Shown here piece by piece: positions 34,607 to 43,992 of a stretch of 64,000 bases of DNA; position 1 is the stretch's first letter, and every line of letters begins with the position of its first letter. This DNA comes from Frankia alni ACN14a. Its GTDB lineage: Bacteria; Actinomycetota; Actinomycetes; Frankiales; Frankiaceae. The notes under the pieces were generated by a model, which was given only the letters and a program-made list of their open reading frames with translations, was not told the DNA's origin and made no database searches. The stretch covers positions 2,102,962 to 2,166,961 of the forward strand of contig NC_008278.1 of NCBI RefSeq assembly GCF_000058485.1, read 5' to 3'. Position numbers and translations under genes: made by a program.

Positions 34607-35838
34607 GCGACCTCGCCGTGCTGGGTGATGTCGAGACCCTTGGCCTCCTCGTCCGGCGTCACCCGCAGCCGGTGGACCAGCCGCACCGCCCCGGCGATGA
34701 TCAGGGAGACGACGAACGAGTAGGCCACCACCGCCGCCACGGCGACGATCTGCTCGCGCAGCAGGCTGCTGCCGCCGCCGTAGAACAGCCCGTCCCGGCC
34801 GCCGATGTCGCTGCTGCCCAGCAGGCCGATGAGCAGGGCGCCCAGCGCGCCGCCGACGAGGTGCACGGCGCCGACGTCCAGGGCGTCGTCGATGCCGACC
34901 TTGCCCTTGATGGCGGTGGCCAGGGCGCACACGCCGCCGGCGAGCAGGCCGATGACGATCGAGCCGACCGGGGTGACGTACCCGGCCGCGGGGGTGATCG
35001 CCACCAGGCCGGCGACGGCGCCGGAGGCGGCGCCGAGCGTGGAGGCCATCCCGTCACGCAGGCGCTCCACGAGAATCCAGCCCAGCATGGCGCAGGCGGC
35101 CGCGGTGTTGGTGTTCACGAACGCGCTGCCGGCCAGCTCGTTGGCGTGCAGCGCGGAGCCGGCGTTGAAGCCGAACCAGCCGAACCACAGCAGGCCCGCG
35201 CCGAGCAGGACGAACGGGACGTTGTGCGGGCGGAAGTCGCCGCTGGGCCAGCCGCGGCGGGGACCCAGCACGATCGCCACCGCGAGGGCGGCGGCGCCGG
35301 CGTTGGCGTGGACGACGGTTCCCCCGGCGAAGTCCTCGGCGCCGTGCTCGTAGAGCCAGCCGGCGGGGGAGAAGACCCAGTGCGCGACCGGGCCGTAGAC
35401 CAGCACCGACCACAGCGCGATGAACAGCGCGAAGGCGCTGAACCGGAATCGGTCCGCGCTGGCCCCCGTGATGAGCGCCGGCGTGATGACCGCGAACATG
35501 AGCTGGAAGCAGACGAACACGACCGGCGGGATGGTCTGCCCCGCCGCGCCCGTGTACCCGGCGACCTGGACGTCCATGTGGGCGAGCCCGACGTGGTCGA
35601 AGCCGCCGACGAACCCGTTGGCCCCCCCGAAGGCCAGGCTGTAGGTCACCAGGACCCACAGCACGCTGACGATGCCCATGCAGAAGAAGTTCTGCATGAT
35701 CATGCTCAGGACGTTCTCGACCCGGACCATCCCGCCGTAGAAGAACGCCAGGCCCGGCGTCATGAGCAGGACGAGGGCGGCGCTGGCCAGCACCCAGGCC
35801 GTGTCCCCTGTGTCGATCGTCCCGAAGTCGAACGGCAT
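34591..35838 (-). CDS. amtB: Ammonium transporter
   Basis: The product has 415 residues and about 11 membrane helices, the normal Amt length. The twin-histidine pore is present ([13 protein letters not shown] and [16 protein letters not shown]), as are [19 protein letters not shown] and [13 protein letters not shown]. Amt channels conduct ammonium into the cell under nitrogen limitation. In many actinobacteria amtB heads an operon with glnB and glnD; here no glnB or glnD lies beside it. ATG 35838 sits below a 226-bp spacer that must contain its promoter. Confidence 0.95.
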   Translation of the reverse strand: MPFDFGTIDTGDTAWVLASAALVLLMTPGLAFFYGGMVRVENVLSMIMQNFFCMGIVSVLWVLVTYSLAFGGANGFVGGFDHVGLAHMDVQVAGYTGAAGQTIPPVVFVCFQLMFAVITPALITGASADRFRFSAFALFIALWSVLVYGPVAHWVFSPAGWLYEHGAEDFAGGTVVHANAGAAALAVAIVLGPRRGWPSGDFRPHNVPFVLLGAGLLWFGWFGFNAGSALHANELAGSAFVNTNTAAACAMLGWILVERLRDGMASTLGAASGAVAGLVAITPAAGYVTPVGSIVIGLLAGGVCALATAIKGKVGIDDALDVGAVHLVGGALGALLIGLLGSSDIGGRDGLFYGGGSSLLREQIVAVAAVVAYSFVVSLIIAGAVRLVHRLRVTPDEEAKGLDITQHGEVAYRLW

Positions 35839-36052
35839 GTCGCTCCTGTCCCTGCGCCGCCGTTGTGCGTGTCCCGCGATCAGTGGGCGGGTGTCGGGCC
35901 GGCGAAGATGCGCGTCGTGCGACAGGCTCGGCAGCGGTGCTTTCCGACTCGTGTCATGCGCGTATCGGGTTGGTAAAGCCCCTGTTTTGGGTGCATATCG
36001 TGGCGAGGTTCTCCGGCTGGGTGGCCGCCGGACGGCCCCGTCCGCCGCATGG

Positions 36053-36058
36053 CAGGCT
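36053..36058 (+). promoter_or_regulatory. Possible leaderless -10 element
   Basis: CAGGCT, then 6 nt, then ATG 36065. Confidence 0.35.
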
Positions 36059-36064
36059 GACGGC

Positions 36065-36484
36065 ATGTCGAACCAGTCCGCCCGGCCGCCCGACCTGACC
36101 GGTCGTGGCGGGGAGTTCCTCGACTTCTGGCGGGAGCGGCACCTGTGCAGCCTGACCACGGTGCGCGCCGACGGCAGCGCGCACGTGGTCGCCGTCGGCG
36201 CGACCCTCGACCCGGCGGCCGGGATCGCCCGCGTGATCACCTCCGGCCGGTCCCGCAAGGCGCGGCTGATCGCCGGGGGGCCCACCACGGGAACCGCCGT
36301 CGCGGTTTGCCAGATCGACGGGCGCCGATGGTCGACGCTGGAGGGGCTGGCCGTGGTGCGCGACGATCCGGCGAGCGTCGCGGAGGCGGAGCGGCGCTAC
36401 GCGCAGCGTTATCGCGAGCCGCGGGCCAATCCGCTGCGGGTCGTCCTGGAGGTGCGGATCACCCGGGTGCTGGGCAGCGTCTGA
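36065..36484 (+). CDS. PPOX-class flavin/F420-dependent oxidoreductase
   Basis: The product has 139 residues. The split-barrel fold is seen in [20 protein letters not shown] and [20 protein letters not shown], then [11 protein letters not shown]. Small actinobacterial proteins of this kind use F420 or FMN to reduce diverse substrates, or bind haem. It lacks residues specific for pyridoxamine phosphate oxidase. It faces a TetR gene across a 31-bp tandem repeat. Confidence 0.82.
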   Translation: MSNQSARPPDLTGRGGEFLDFWRERHLCSLTTVRADGSAHVVAVGATLDPAAGIARVITSGRSRKARLIAGGPTTGTAVAVCQIDGRRWSTLEGLAVVRDDPASVAEAERRYAQRYREPRANPLRVVLEVRITRVLGSV

Positions 36485-36514
36485 CCGCCGTGGGCGCCGG
36501 TGGGCGGGCTGGCC

Positions 36515-36576
36515 GGTGCCCGGTCAGGACGTGCCCGGTCAGGATGGTGCCCGGTCAGGACGTGCCCGGTCAGGAT
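36515..36576. repeat. Tandem repeat, 2 x 31 bp, over the stop codon of the TetR gene
   Basis: Each 31-bp unit itself contains two copies of gtgcccggtcagga, so four short copies occur. The second unit includes the stop codon of the minus-strand TetR gene (36570-36572). Confidence 0.9.
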
Positions 36577-37541
36577 GGTGCCGCGCCGATGGCGGCCGCG
36601 ATCCCGGCCAGCAGCCACTCCAGGCCCTCCGCGAAGCTGTCCCGGGCGTTCTCGCCGACCAGGACGAGGTCCTGGCTGTGGAACTGGGCCAGGTGCGGGT
36701 ACTGGCCGCCGTCGAGCACGCCGGTCAGGTAGCGCTGCACCTCCGCCCGGTCGGCCCCACCGAGGTAGCCCTGGCGCTCCCGCAGCTCGGCGGTGACATG
36801 GCCGAGGGTGTACGTGTCGACCGCGCGCAGCATCGCGGCCCGCCGACGGGGCGGTAGCGGCAGGGCGGCCACCGCCGCCGCGGACTGCTCGGCGTGGCGC
36901 AGCCCGTTCGGGCCGAGGCGAGGATGGCAGGCGAGCGTCTGCAGGACCCAGGGGTGGCGCAGGCTGCTGTCCCGGGTGCGGTGGGCGATGGCACGCAGGG
37001 CGTCGCGCCAGTCCGTCGGCAACGGCTCGGGGACGATCACCTCGGCCGCCACCTGGTCGTTCATGAGCGCGAGCAGGTCGTCCTTGCGGTCGAAGTGGGA
37101 GTACAGGCTCATCGGCCGGGCGTCGAGCGCCGCGGCGACCCGGCGGATCGAGACCGCCTCGAGCCCCTCGGCGTCGGCCATCGCGACGGCCGCGTCGACG
37201 ATCGCCTCGCGGGTCAGCCGCGGCCGGCGGCGTTCGGCCGTCCGGGCCCAGACGATGGCGGACGACCCCCCCGCCGGCGGCGGGCGGTCCGCAGCGCCGG
37301 GCACCTCGGCGAGCGTCGGGCTCGCGCGATCCGGGCCTGTCTGATCCGGGCCTGCCTGATCCGGGCCTGTGGAGGTCAGGCCTGCGGGCGTCAGGTTCGT
37401 GGGGGTGCGGTCCGTGGGGTTCGTGGAGGTGAGGTCCGTGGGCGTCGGGCCCGCGGGTGCGGCCGGGCGGCGTGCGGGTGCCGGGGGGGCGAAGGCCGTC
37501 GGTACCGCCGGGAGTCTCTCCGCGCGGGTGTGGTCACCCAT
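36570..37541 (-). CDS. TetR-family repressor, divergent from MFS efflux gene
   Basis: The product has 323 residues. Residues 1-95 are low-complexity (PDQAGPDQTGPDR and Thr/Pro/Asn repeats coded by short DNA repeats). From about residue 108 comes LTREAIVDAAVAMADAEGLE, then VSIRRVAAALDARPMSLYSH, the helix-turn-helix, and a TetR-type C-terminal ligand domain. It probably represses the divergent MFS efflux gene. The true start may lie downstream of the repeats, but no better-supported one is visible. The 3' end lies in a 31-bp tandem repeat. Confidence 0.85.
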   Translation of the reverse strand: MGDHTRAERLPAVPTAFAPPAPARRPAAPAGPTPTDLTSTNPTDRTPTNLTPAGLTSTGPDQAGPDQTGPDRASPTLAEVPGAADRPPPAGGSSAIVWARTAERRRPRLTREAIVDAAVAMADAEGLEAVSIRRVAAALDARPMSLYSHFDRKDDLLALMNDQVAAEVIVPEPLPTDWRDALRAIAHRTRDSSLRHPWVLQTLACHPRLGPNGLRHAEQSAAAVAALPLPPRRRAAMLRAVDTYTLGHVTAELRERQGYLGGADRAEVQRYLTGVLDGGQYPHLAQFHSQDLVLVGENARDSFAEGLEWLLAGIAAAIGAAPS

Positions 37542-37572
37542 ACCTCGAGGTTACGTGGTCCGACGCAGACGT

Positions 37573-37600
37573 TACGGCGTACGGTCAACGATGCGCCGTA
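37573..37600. promoter_or_regulatory. Candidate TetR operator in the TetR-MFS spacer
   Basis: Inverted repeat tacggcg (37573-37579) and cgccgta (37594-37600) with 14 nt between, in the 170-bp divergent spacer. Confidence 0.4.
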
Positions 37601-37711
37601 GCGGAACCGAGACGGTGTATCGTTCGGTCGTGCGGTGGCGAGAGCCGCTCATCCCACCGCGCTGGTGGCGCCGCCACGAGATCCCCTGAACCGTTTCGGA
37701 GGTGTGGGCCC

Positions 37712-39286
37712 ATGGCTGTTCAGGCCAAGGCGTCGACGGTGGAGAGCACCGGCGGTGGGGGTGGCGGTGGCGACCGGTTGGAGCCCGCGCTCGTCCGCCT
37801 GGCGCTGGTCGTTCTCGTCGGAGCGGTCGTGGTGCAGCTCGACGCGACGATCGTGTCGGTCGCGCTCGACACGCTCGCGCGGTCGTTCGACGTCGGCGTG
37901 TCGACGATCCAGTGGGTCAGCACCGGCTACCTGCTGGCCCTCGCGGTGGTGATCCCGCTCACCGGCTGGTCGGTCGAGCGCTTCGGGGGCAAGCGCATGT
38001 GGCTGGCGTCGCTGACGCTGTTTCTGGTGGGCTCCGTGCTCTGCGGGATCGCCTGGTCCGCGGGCAGTCTGATCGCCTTCCGGGTCGTCCAGGGCGCGGG
38101 GGGCGGGCTGCTGCTGCCGCTGATGCAGACGATCCTCGCCCAGGCTGCCGGTCCCGCGCGCCTGGGTCGGCTCATGGCGACGGTGGCCGTCCCGGCCCTG
38201 CTCACCCCCGTGCTCGGCCCCGTCGTCGGCGGTGTGCTCATCGATGATCTCGGCTGGCGCTGGATCTTCCTCGTCAACGTGCCGGTCTGTGCCGTCGCCA
38301 TCGCCCTGGCCTGGCGCCTGATGCCCGAGATGCGGGTGGCGCAGCGCCACCCGTTCGACGGGGTCGGGTTCGCCCTGCTCTCCCCGGGGCTCGCCGTGGC
38401 GATCTACGGCCTGTCCGAGGCGGGTCGGCGTGGCGACTTCGCCGACCCGAGGGCACTGGTTCCCATGATCGTCGGTCTCGCGATGATCGCCGTGTTTGCC
38501 TGGCACGCGCTGCGGACCAGGATCGTCCCGTTGATCGACCTGCGCCTGTTCCGCTTCGCGTCGTTCTGCGGCTCCGCGGGGATGATGTTCCTGTTCGGGC
38601 TCTCGCTGTATGGCGCGATGTTGTTGCTTCCGCTCTACGAGCAGCAGGTGCGGGGGCGCAGCGCCATCGAGGCCGGGCTGCTGCTCGCGCCGCAGGGACT
38701 GGGAATGATGCTCGCGATGATCGTGGTCGGCCGGCTGGTCGATCGGACCAGCCCGCGGCTGCTCGTCCTGATCGGGCTCGGGCTGAGCCTGCTGGGCTCG
38801 GTGGCCTACACCCAGGTCGGCGTGGACACGAGCGAGGTCCTTCTCGGTGGTTCCCTGGTTCTGCGGGGAATGGGCCTCGCGGCCGCGTCGATTCCCGTCA
38901 TGTCGGCGGCCTACCACGGACTACGCCCCGCCGACATTCCCCGCGCCACCTCGGCGGTGCGCATCTTCCAGCAGATCGGCGGCTCCCTCGGCACCGCCGT
39001 GCTCGCGGTGGTCCTGGCCCATCAGCTACGTGGGACGACCCCGGGCGGCGCCGTGGCGGACCTCGGCACGCAGGCGCACGCCTACGCGGTGGCGTTCTGG
39101 TGGACGCTCGGACTCTCCCTGCTCGCCGTTCCGTTGGCCCTGCTGTTGCCGGGTCGAGCGGCGGGCAGCCCGCGGTCCGCGGCGCCACCGGACCGACTGG
39201 TCGCAGCGGAGACGGCTGCCGGATCCGACCCGGGCACGCCGGGTGTCGCACCCGCCGAGCCGGGACCGGTGGCGCGGCCGGTCTGA
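37712..39286 (+). CDS. MFS drug-efflux transporter (EmrB/QacA, DHA2 family)
   Basis: The product has 524 residues and about 14 membrane helices. The N-terminal motif VVVQLDATIVSVALDTLARS is the DHA2 signature (LDxTIVNVALP). Motif A-like VERFGGKRMWLASL and motif C-like LTPVLGPVVGGVLIDDLGWR are present. It should export toxic compounds using the proton gradient. ATG 37712 has a cggaggt site. With the divergent TetR gene it forms a typical drug-inducible efflux pair. Confidence 0.92.
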   Translation: MAVQAKASTVESTGGGGGGGDRLEPALVRLALVVLVGAVVVQLDATIVSVALDTLARSFDVGVSTIQWVSTGYLLALAVVIPLTGWSVERFGGKRMWLASLTLFLVGSVLCGIAWSAGSLIAFRVVQGAGGGLLLPLMQTILAQAAGPARLGRLMATVAVPALLTPVLGPVVGGVLIDDLGWRWIFLVNVPVCAVAIALAWRLMPEMRVAQRHPFDGVGFALLSPGLAVAIYGLSEAGRRGDFADPRALVPMIVGLAMIAVFAWHALRTRIVPLIDLRLFRFASFCGSAGMMFLFGLSLYGAMLLLPLYEQQVRGRSAIEAGLLLAPQGLGMMLAMIVVGRLVDRTSPRLLVLIGLGLSLLGSVAYTQVGVDTSEVLLGGSLVLRGMGLAAASIPVMSAAYHGLRPADIPRATSAVRIFQQIGGSLGTAVLAVVLAHQLRGTTPGGAVADLGTQAHAYAVAFWWTLGLSLLAVPLALLLPGRAAGSPRSAAPPDRLVAAETAAGSDPGTPGVAPAEPGPVARPV

Positions 39287-39301
39287 CGGTCCCGCCCGAG
39301 G

Positions 39302-39325
39302 GGTGCCGCGGCGACCGGCGGCACC
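39302..39325. terminator. Weak hairpin between converging genes
   Basis: 8-bp perfect stem ggtgccgc/gcggcacc with 8-nt loop, between the MFS stop and the histidine-kinase stop. Confidence 0.4.
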
Positions 39326-39330
39326 GAAGA

Positions 39331-40557
39331 TCAGCGTCCGGAGTCGGGGTTGTCGGTGCCATTCCGCCAGGGCAGCGCGACGGTGACCAGTGTCGGGCCG
39401 CCGGGCGGGCTGACGACGACCAGGGTGCCGTCGATGGCGTCCAGGCGTCCGGTCAGACCGGCCAGACCCGTACCGCGGCGGGGATCCGCGCCGCCGACGC
39501 CGTCGTCGCTGACCCGCAGCAGCAGGCTGGCTCCGTCGGGGCGGCGCAGCTCGATCGTGGCGGCGCTGGCCCGACTGTGCTTGCTGATGTTGGTGAGCAG
39601 CTCCGATGCGGTGAAGTAGACGATGCCCTCCAGGGAGGCGGCCGGCCGGCTGCTCAGCTCGACGGCGGCCCGGGTGGGCACGGTGCACCGGGCGGCCAGC
39701 GAGGCCAGAGCGGCGGGCAGCCCGCGGTCGGTGAGGATCGCGGGATGGATGCCGCGGGCCAGGTCGCGCAGTTCCTGCAGGGCGAGTTTCGCCTCGCCGT
39801 GCGCCTCGGCGACCATGAGGGCGGCGGCGTCAGGATCGTCGGCGAGCTTCTCCTTCGCCAGCCCCAAGCCCATGGCCAGCGCGACGAGCCGGGCCTGCGC
39901 GCCGTCGTGCAGGTCGCGTTCGATCCGCCGCAGGTCGGCGGCGGCGGAGTCGGCGAGCGTGCCCCGGTCCGCCTCCAGTTCCCGGATGCGCCGCTCCACC
40001 TCCTCCGACGGGGAGAGCAGTCCGCGGATCATCGCTCGATCGACCGCGACGAGCCCGCGGGTGGCCGAGGGCAGCACCACCCAGCCCACCGTGAGCAGCA
40101 GCACCGCCGCCACAAAGCTGATGATGCTCCAGGGCAGGCGGATGAACAGATACAACGCGGTGCGCCAGGACACCGGATCGGCCAGCGCGGCGAACATCGA
40201 GCCGAGCCCGCCGGCCCGGCGGCGCGGTCGCCGCGACGGCGCGTCGATGCGCAGGCCGAGCAGCCACCGCGCCCGGACCCGCTCGATGGTGCCCAACACG
40301 CGGCACAACTGCAGGCCGAACGCGAGCACGGGTATCCCGATCACCGTGACCACCAGGCCGGCACCGAGGGCCAGCGCCGTCGTCACGCAGACGAAGCCGA
40401 TAATGCCCAAAGGGAGGTTCAGCAGCAGGAACAGCACACCCCGCCAGGTTGCGGCGCCCGCGGCGAGCCGTTGCCTGCGGGGCTCGGCGGCCTCGGCGGA
40501 TCCGGCACCTTCGGGGGCCGGGGTGGAGTCGGCCGTGGCGGCGACAGGCGCAGTCAC
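39331..40557 (-). CDS. NarL-type sensor histidine kinase (orphan)
   Basis: The product has 408 residues. Four hydrophobic segments in two pairs (about 50-100 and 140-180) form the membrane sensor. The dimerisation box RRIERDLHDGAQARLVALAM holds the phospho-acceptor His, and the ATPase part has LTNISKHSRA and SDDGVGGADPRRGTGLAGL. Such kinases normally pair with a LuxR-type response regulator, but none is adjacent. GTG 40557 has a gggagga site; the frame is open upstream without family character. Confidence 0.88.
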   Translation of the reverse strand: MTAPVAATADSTPAPEGAGSAEAAEPRRQRLAAGAATWRGVLFLLLNLPLGIIGFVCVTTALALGAGLVVTVIGIPVLAFGLQLCRVLGTIERVRARWLLGLRIDAPSRRPRRRAGGLGSMFAALADPVSWRTALYLFIRLPWSIISFVAAVLLLTVGWVVLPSATRGLVAVDRAMIRGLLSPSEEVERRIRELEADRGTLADSAAADLRRIERDLHDGAQARLVALAMGLGLAKEKLADDPDAAALMVAEAHGEAKLALQELRDLARGIHPAILTDRGLPAALASLAARCTVPTRAAVELSSRPAASLEGIVYFTASELLTNISKHSRASAATIELRRPDGASLLLRVSDDGVGGADPRRGTGLAGLTGRLDAIDGTLVVVSPPGGPTLVTVALPWRNGTDNPDSGR

Positions 40558-40761
40558 CGGCTGCCGTCCTCCCACTGGATCTTCCCACCGGAATCGTCTC
40601 GGGCCGGTCCCCGCGGCCGGTCCGGGACGTGCGTCGAGAGTACCCCGATCATGGCTAAGCCGAGACTTTTGTCGGTGGGGGATGGTTGTCTTCTCGTAGA
40701 TCCGGAGGGCATCCGCTTCCCACCCGGAAGCGGTCGGGCGACCACGAGGAGCTTGGGAGTC

Positions 40762-41175
40762 ATGAAACTTCTCACGGCCACCGCGTACGCGCAGGGCCTG
40801 CGTGTCGACGATTTCCACTGGGCGGTGGAAGGTGAGCTCGTAACCCTGCGTGCATTCTGTGACATGCACCTGGACCGGCCGCACGGTCGGTGTGAATGTG
40901 GCCGGGTCTTCGTCGGCCTGGGTTCTTTCTACGGAACGACGACGGCGATGGTCCGAGACCTTCCTGGAATTACGGAAACGGAGTACCTGGAGGCGTTGCG
41001 TAACAGTCTGGACGCGCAGGGCTGGGACGCCCGCCACGCCGACGCGGAGGCATCGCGCCTGCTCACGGAGGTCGAACGCTGGCCTGTGGGGGCGATCGTC
41101 GAGCGGTTCGTCGACGGACTGTCGGTCCGGGCGCTGTCGGACGCCAGCATCGGCCGCGTGCCCGGCCGTCGCTGA
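40762..41175 (+). CDS. Conserved actinobacterial protein with Cys cluster (DUF7715-like)
   Basis: The product has 137 residues. It begins KLLTATAYAQGLRVDDFHWA, then VEGELVTLRAFCDMHLD and HGRCECGRVFVGLGS, with GTTTAMVRDL after. The three or four cysteines (FCD, RCECG) suggest a small metal site. I recall this pattern from widespread uncharacterised actinobacterial proteins. ATG 40762 has gagga upstream; ATG 40651 in the same frame is less likely. A strong terminator follows. Confidence 0.75.
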   Translation: MKLLTATAYAQGLRVDDFHWAVEGELVTLRAFCDMHLDRPHGRCECGRVFVGLGSFYGTTTAMVRDLPGITETEYLEALRNSLDAQGWDARHADAEASRLLTEVERWPVGAIVERFVDGLSVRALSDASIGRVPGRR

Positions 41176-41194
41176 ACCTGCCTGGATCGGGTTG

Positions 41195-41226
41195 GGGTCT
41201 CCCGCCGTCGTGGCGGCGGGAGACCC
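41195..41226 (+). terminator. Terminator hairpin
   Basis: 13-bp perfect stem gggtctcccgccg/cggcgggagaccc with 6-nt loop, 19 bp after the stop at 41175. Confidence 0.75.
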
Positions 41227-41465
41227 ACACACACCGTGCTTGTGACATAACGGCGATCGGGCGACTCCTGCCGGTGGCGAATCGCCAGTGGCGGCATTCT
41301 GGGCCGGCGCCAGGAAACAGCAGGCCAAGGCCGTGTGCACTCACGGATGGAGAGAGTTCCTGCGCCTTGGGTGACGCGCGGACAGCTGGTCGACACCGGG
41401 CCGATCGGTTTCGAGTGGCCAGTTCCGCGTTGTCGGTTCCCGGTGATTGGGTCCGGGTGTCGGAT

Positions 41466-42404
41466 TCAGGACAGCGGGTTCGGACCGCCCGGCTCGGACT
41501 GCTCGGCGAGGAAACGCTCGAGTGCTTCCCCGAGCTCGTCGGCGGTCGGCAGCTTCTGCTCGGCGTCGATCGTGGGCAGGCTGGGGCCGCGCCGCCCCCG
41601 CTGGTAGGCGTCGTACTGCTCCTCCAACGCGTGGACGAGCGCCGCGGCCTCCCCGCCCTGGGCGATCTGGCTGTTGACCTCGTCCTGAACGGCGACCGCC
41701 GCGGAGCGCAGCCCGTCCAGCGGAAGCATGAGGCCGGTCGCCTTCGACACGGACGTCAACAGCACCTCGGTGGCCGCAGGGTAGGTCGTCTGGGCCAGGT
41801 AGTGCGGAACGTGGACGGCGAAGCCCATCGCATCCCGACCGTCGCGGCCCAGCTCGTACTCCAGCAGATGCCCGGCGCTGCCGGGAACCTGGAGGCGGCG
41901 CAGCCACGGCTCGTAGCCGACGACCAGCTCCTTGCTGCTCCCGTGGGCCGTGATCGTCGCGGGACGGGTGTGCGGAACCGCCATCGGCACGGCGTTGAGC
42001 CCGACGGTGAGGCGGACGCCGAGCCGGGCCACCAGCCCGCGAACGGCGGCCGTGAAGCGCTTCCACTGCAGGTCCGGCTCGGGGCCGGTGAGCAGGAGGA
42101 ACGGCGTGTCCGACTCGTCGCGAAGCTGGTAGAGCGCGAGTACGGGATCCGTGTAGCTCTCCCAGTGGTCCTCGGAGAAGATCATGGTTGGCCGGCGGGA
42201 CCGGTAGTCCAGCAACTGATCGACGTCGAACGTCGCGACGATGCGATGGTCGAGCGCGGTCAGCAGGTGCTCGCCGGCGAGGCTGACCGCGTTACCGGCG
42301 TCGACGACGCCGGTCAGCGCCTCCAGCATGATCGGGCGATGAGCGTCGATGGGGTCGTCGGACGCGTCCTCGGTGAGACTGTAAAGCTCCTGCGGATCAA
42401 GCAC
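41466..42404 (-). CDS. PAC2-family protein
   Basis: The product has 312 residues. Sequence such as MLEALTGVVDAGNAVSLAGE, TMIFSEDHWESYTDPVLALY and TPFLLLTGPEPDLQWKRF matches the actinobacterial PAC2 family (related to proteasome-assembly chaperones). Actinobacteria have proteasomes, but a direct assembly role for these proteins is not established. The C-terminus carries an acidic helical tail. GTG 42404 has an excellent aaggagg site. Confidence 0.88.
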   Translation of the reverse strand: MLDPQELYSLTEDASDDPIDAHRPIMLEALTGVVDAGNAVSLAGEHLLTALDHRIVATFDVDQLLDYRSRRPTMIFSEDHWESYTDPVLALYQLRDESDTPFLLLTGPEPDLQWKRFTAAVRGLVARLGVRLTVGLNAVPMAVPHTRPATITAHGSSKELVVGYEPWLRRLQVPGSAGHLLEYELGRDGRDAMGFAVHVPHYLAQTTYPAATEVLLTSVSKATGLMLPLDGLRSAAVAVQDEVNSQIAQGGEAAALVHALEEQYDAYQRGRRGPSLPTIDAEQKLPTADELGEALERFLAEQSEPGGPNPLS

Positions 42405-42806
42405 GATCGAGGTCCTCCTTACACCACCGGTCGCTTCCGTCACCTGAAAAGAAGCGCGGCAGGCGCCGCCGGCATTCCACCGGGGCCGGGGACCACCGGA
42501 CGACGGGCGTCGCCCGCCTCGGCCGCGCACCGACTTGACGCCGCCCGGGTCTCATCCGCAATTTTACCCGCTACCCGCCTCCGGGAGTGGGCTGACAACG
42601 AAGCCGTTACACGCGGCCGCTAGGCTCCCGGAAAAGTTTCGGCGCCCACCCCGGATGCCTTTAGCCAGCCAGCCGGCTCGGTGTGGCGGCCCGGCCCTGT
42701 GGACCAGGACCGTGGCCGCCCCGCCGAGTCCCGGTCCGGGACCGGTCCGGGACCGGGACCGGCGCGCCCGATCGGGCCCGCGCCGCGTGGCGAGAGGCGG
42801 CACGCA
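42405..42806. other. 400-bp spacer between divergent genes with an 11-bp tandem repeat
   Basis: No recognisable gene. The unit ccggtccggga occurs twice in tandem (42731-42752), and gtcccggtccgggac (42728-42742) is a dyad with 7-bp arms. Confidence 0.5.
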
Positions 42807-43982
42807 ATGACGGACACGCCGACGGGAACCGGGCCACTACGGGGGCCACTGCGAGACCCTCGGGAGGACGCCGTCGCCGGGCGAAGCACCGTCACGGCGA
42901 TCAAGGACGTCACTGCCGTCGACGCTGTCACTGCCGTCGACGCTGTCGCGGACATCGATGCAGTCGCGGACATCGATGCAGTCGCGGCCATCGACGAGGT
43001 CGACGTCCGCCGCATCGAGGCCGTCTGCGCGCCGTTGCGGTCGTTGAACACCGAGGGGCTGCTTGCCGGCCTGTTCGACGGGATCGACGGTGCCGCCGAG
43101 CTGGTCGCGCTCGTCGCTACGTACTGCGTGCTCGACCACGCGGCGCTGCTGATCGCCGTCAACGACTTCGACGCCGCCCTGGCCGCGCTGGCCTCGCTCG
43201 GGCTCGAGCCCAGCCCGCTGGTCCCGAGCGTCATCGTGCGGGCCCGGCTGGGCGAACGCTACGGCGTGCGGCCGGACCTGCTCGACGTGCGCCTCACCCA
43301 CGCGTCGCTGCGCTCCGACACCGGCGCCGGCCGCACGGTCGAGATCTTCATGGTGCGGCGCACCCCCGAACTGCCGCCCGGCCTCGTCGAGCAGGAGCGC
43401 GCCTTCGAGCTGGAACGGCACTTCGCGATGCGCCTGCCCGAGCCGAACCCGATCATCATCGAGGGGTTGCGCTGGGTGCTGCGGACCCGTGCGGAGTTCC
43501 ACTGGGACGGCGGCGGTTACAACCCGCACGACCGCGCCGCCGCCGGCGGGACCAGCGTGCTGTACTTTCTGCGCCTCGTCCCGGACGGGGCGGGCAAGAT
43601 CCGCCGAGAACGACTCGAAGTGAAGTTCTTCGGCGACTACGCGGCGATCGCCAGCACCCACACGACCATCCCGCCGGCGGGCGCGGACCTGCTGCTCGGC
43701 CTGCCCCGGCCGCGCACCGCGCAGGGCCGACCCGGCATCGACGACGACGCCGTGGTGCGCTCCGGCTGGTACCGCACCGGCTGGGACGTGGCGCGCGCGA
43801 TGGTCGAGGCCAGGCGCGGCGCCGCCGGGCGTTCCCGGCTGCTCGGCCGGGGCCGGCGGGATCCGGCCGACGGCTCCCGAGGCGGCCGGAGCGGCCGAGG
43901 CGGCTGGAGCAGCGAGGCGGCTGGAGCAGCGGAGCAGCGGGGCAGCGGGTCGTGGCCCGGCCCGGGAGCTGACCCGACGTAG
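42807..43982 (+). CDS. Unrecognised conserved-looking protein with repetitive N-terminus
   Basis: The product has 391 residues, soluble. Residues about 35-65 are a VTAVDAVADIDAV repeat coded by 18-bp repeats. The middle, with RTVEIFMVRRTPELPPGLVE, FELERHFAMRLPEPN, FHWDGGGYNPHDRAAAGGTS and LEVKFFGDYAAIASTHTT, looks like a genuine folded domain with many aromatic, His and Asp residues. The C-terminus is Gly/Arg/Ser-rich. I do not recognise the family and cannot assign a function. It ends 10 bp before the epimerase gene. Confidence 0.7.
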   Translation: MTDTPTGTGPLRGPLRDPREDAVAGRSTVTAIKDVTAVDAVTAVDAVADIDAVADIDAVAAIDEVDVRRIEAVCAPLRSLNTEGLLAGLFDGIDGAAELVALVATYCVLDHAALLIAVNDFDAALAALASLGLEPSPLVPSVIVRARLGERYGVRPDLLDVRLTHASLRSDTGAGRTVEIFMVRRTPELPPGLVEQERAFELERHFAMRLPEPNPIIIEGLRWVLRTRAEFHWDGGGYNPHDRAAAGGTSVLYFLRLVPDGAGKIRRERLEVKFFGDYAAIASTHTTIPPAGADLLLGLPRPRTAQGRPGIDDDAVVRSGWYRTGWDVARAMVEARRGAAGRSRLLGRGRRDPADGSRGGRSGRGGWSSEAAGAAEQRGSGSWPGPGADPT

Positions 43983-43985
43983 GCT
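43980..43985 (+). promoter_or_regulatory. Probable leaderless -10 element
   Basis: TAGGCT, then 7 nt, then GTG 43993. Its first base is in the preceding stop codon. Confidence 0.4.
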
Positions 43986-43992
43986 CGCGCCG

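Noticed and set aside
41275-41287. tggcgaatcgcca palindrome considered as terminator or operator
   Set aside because: Short, single, and a much stronger hairpin at 41195-41226 already explains termination; no further support.
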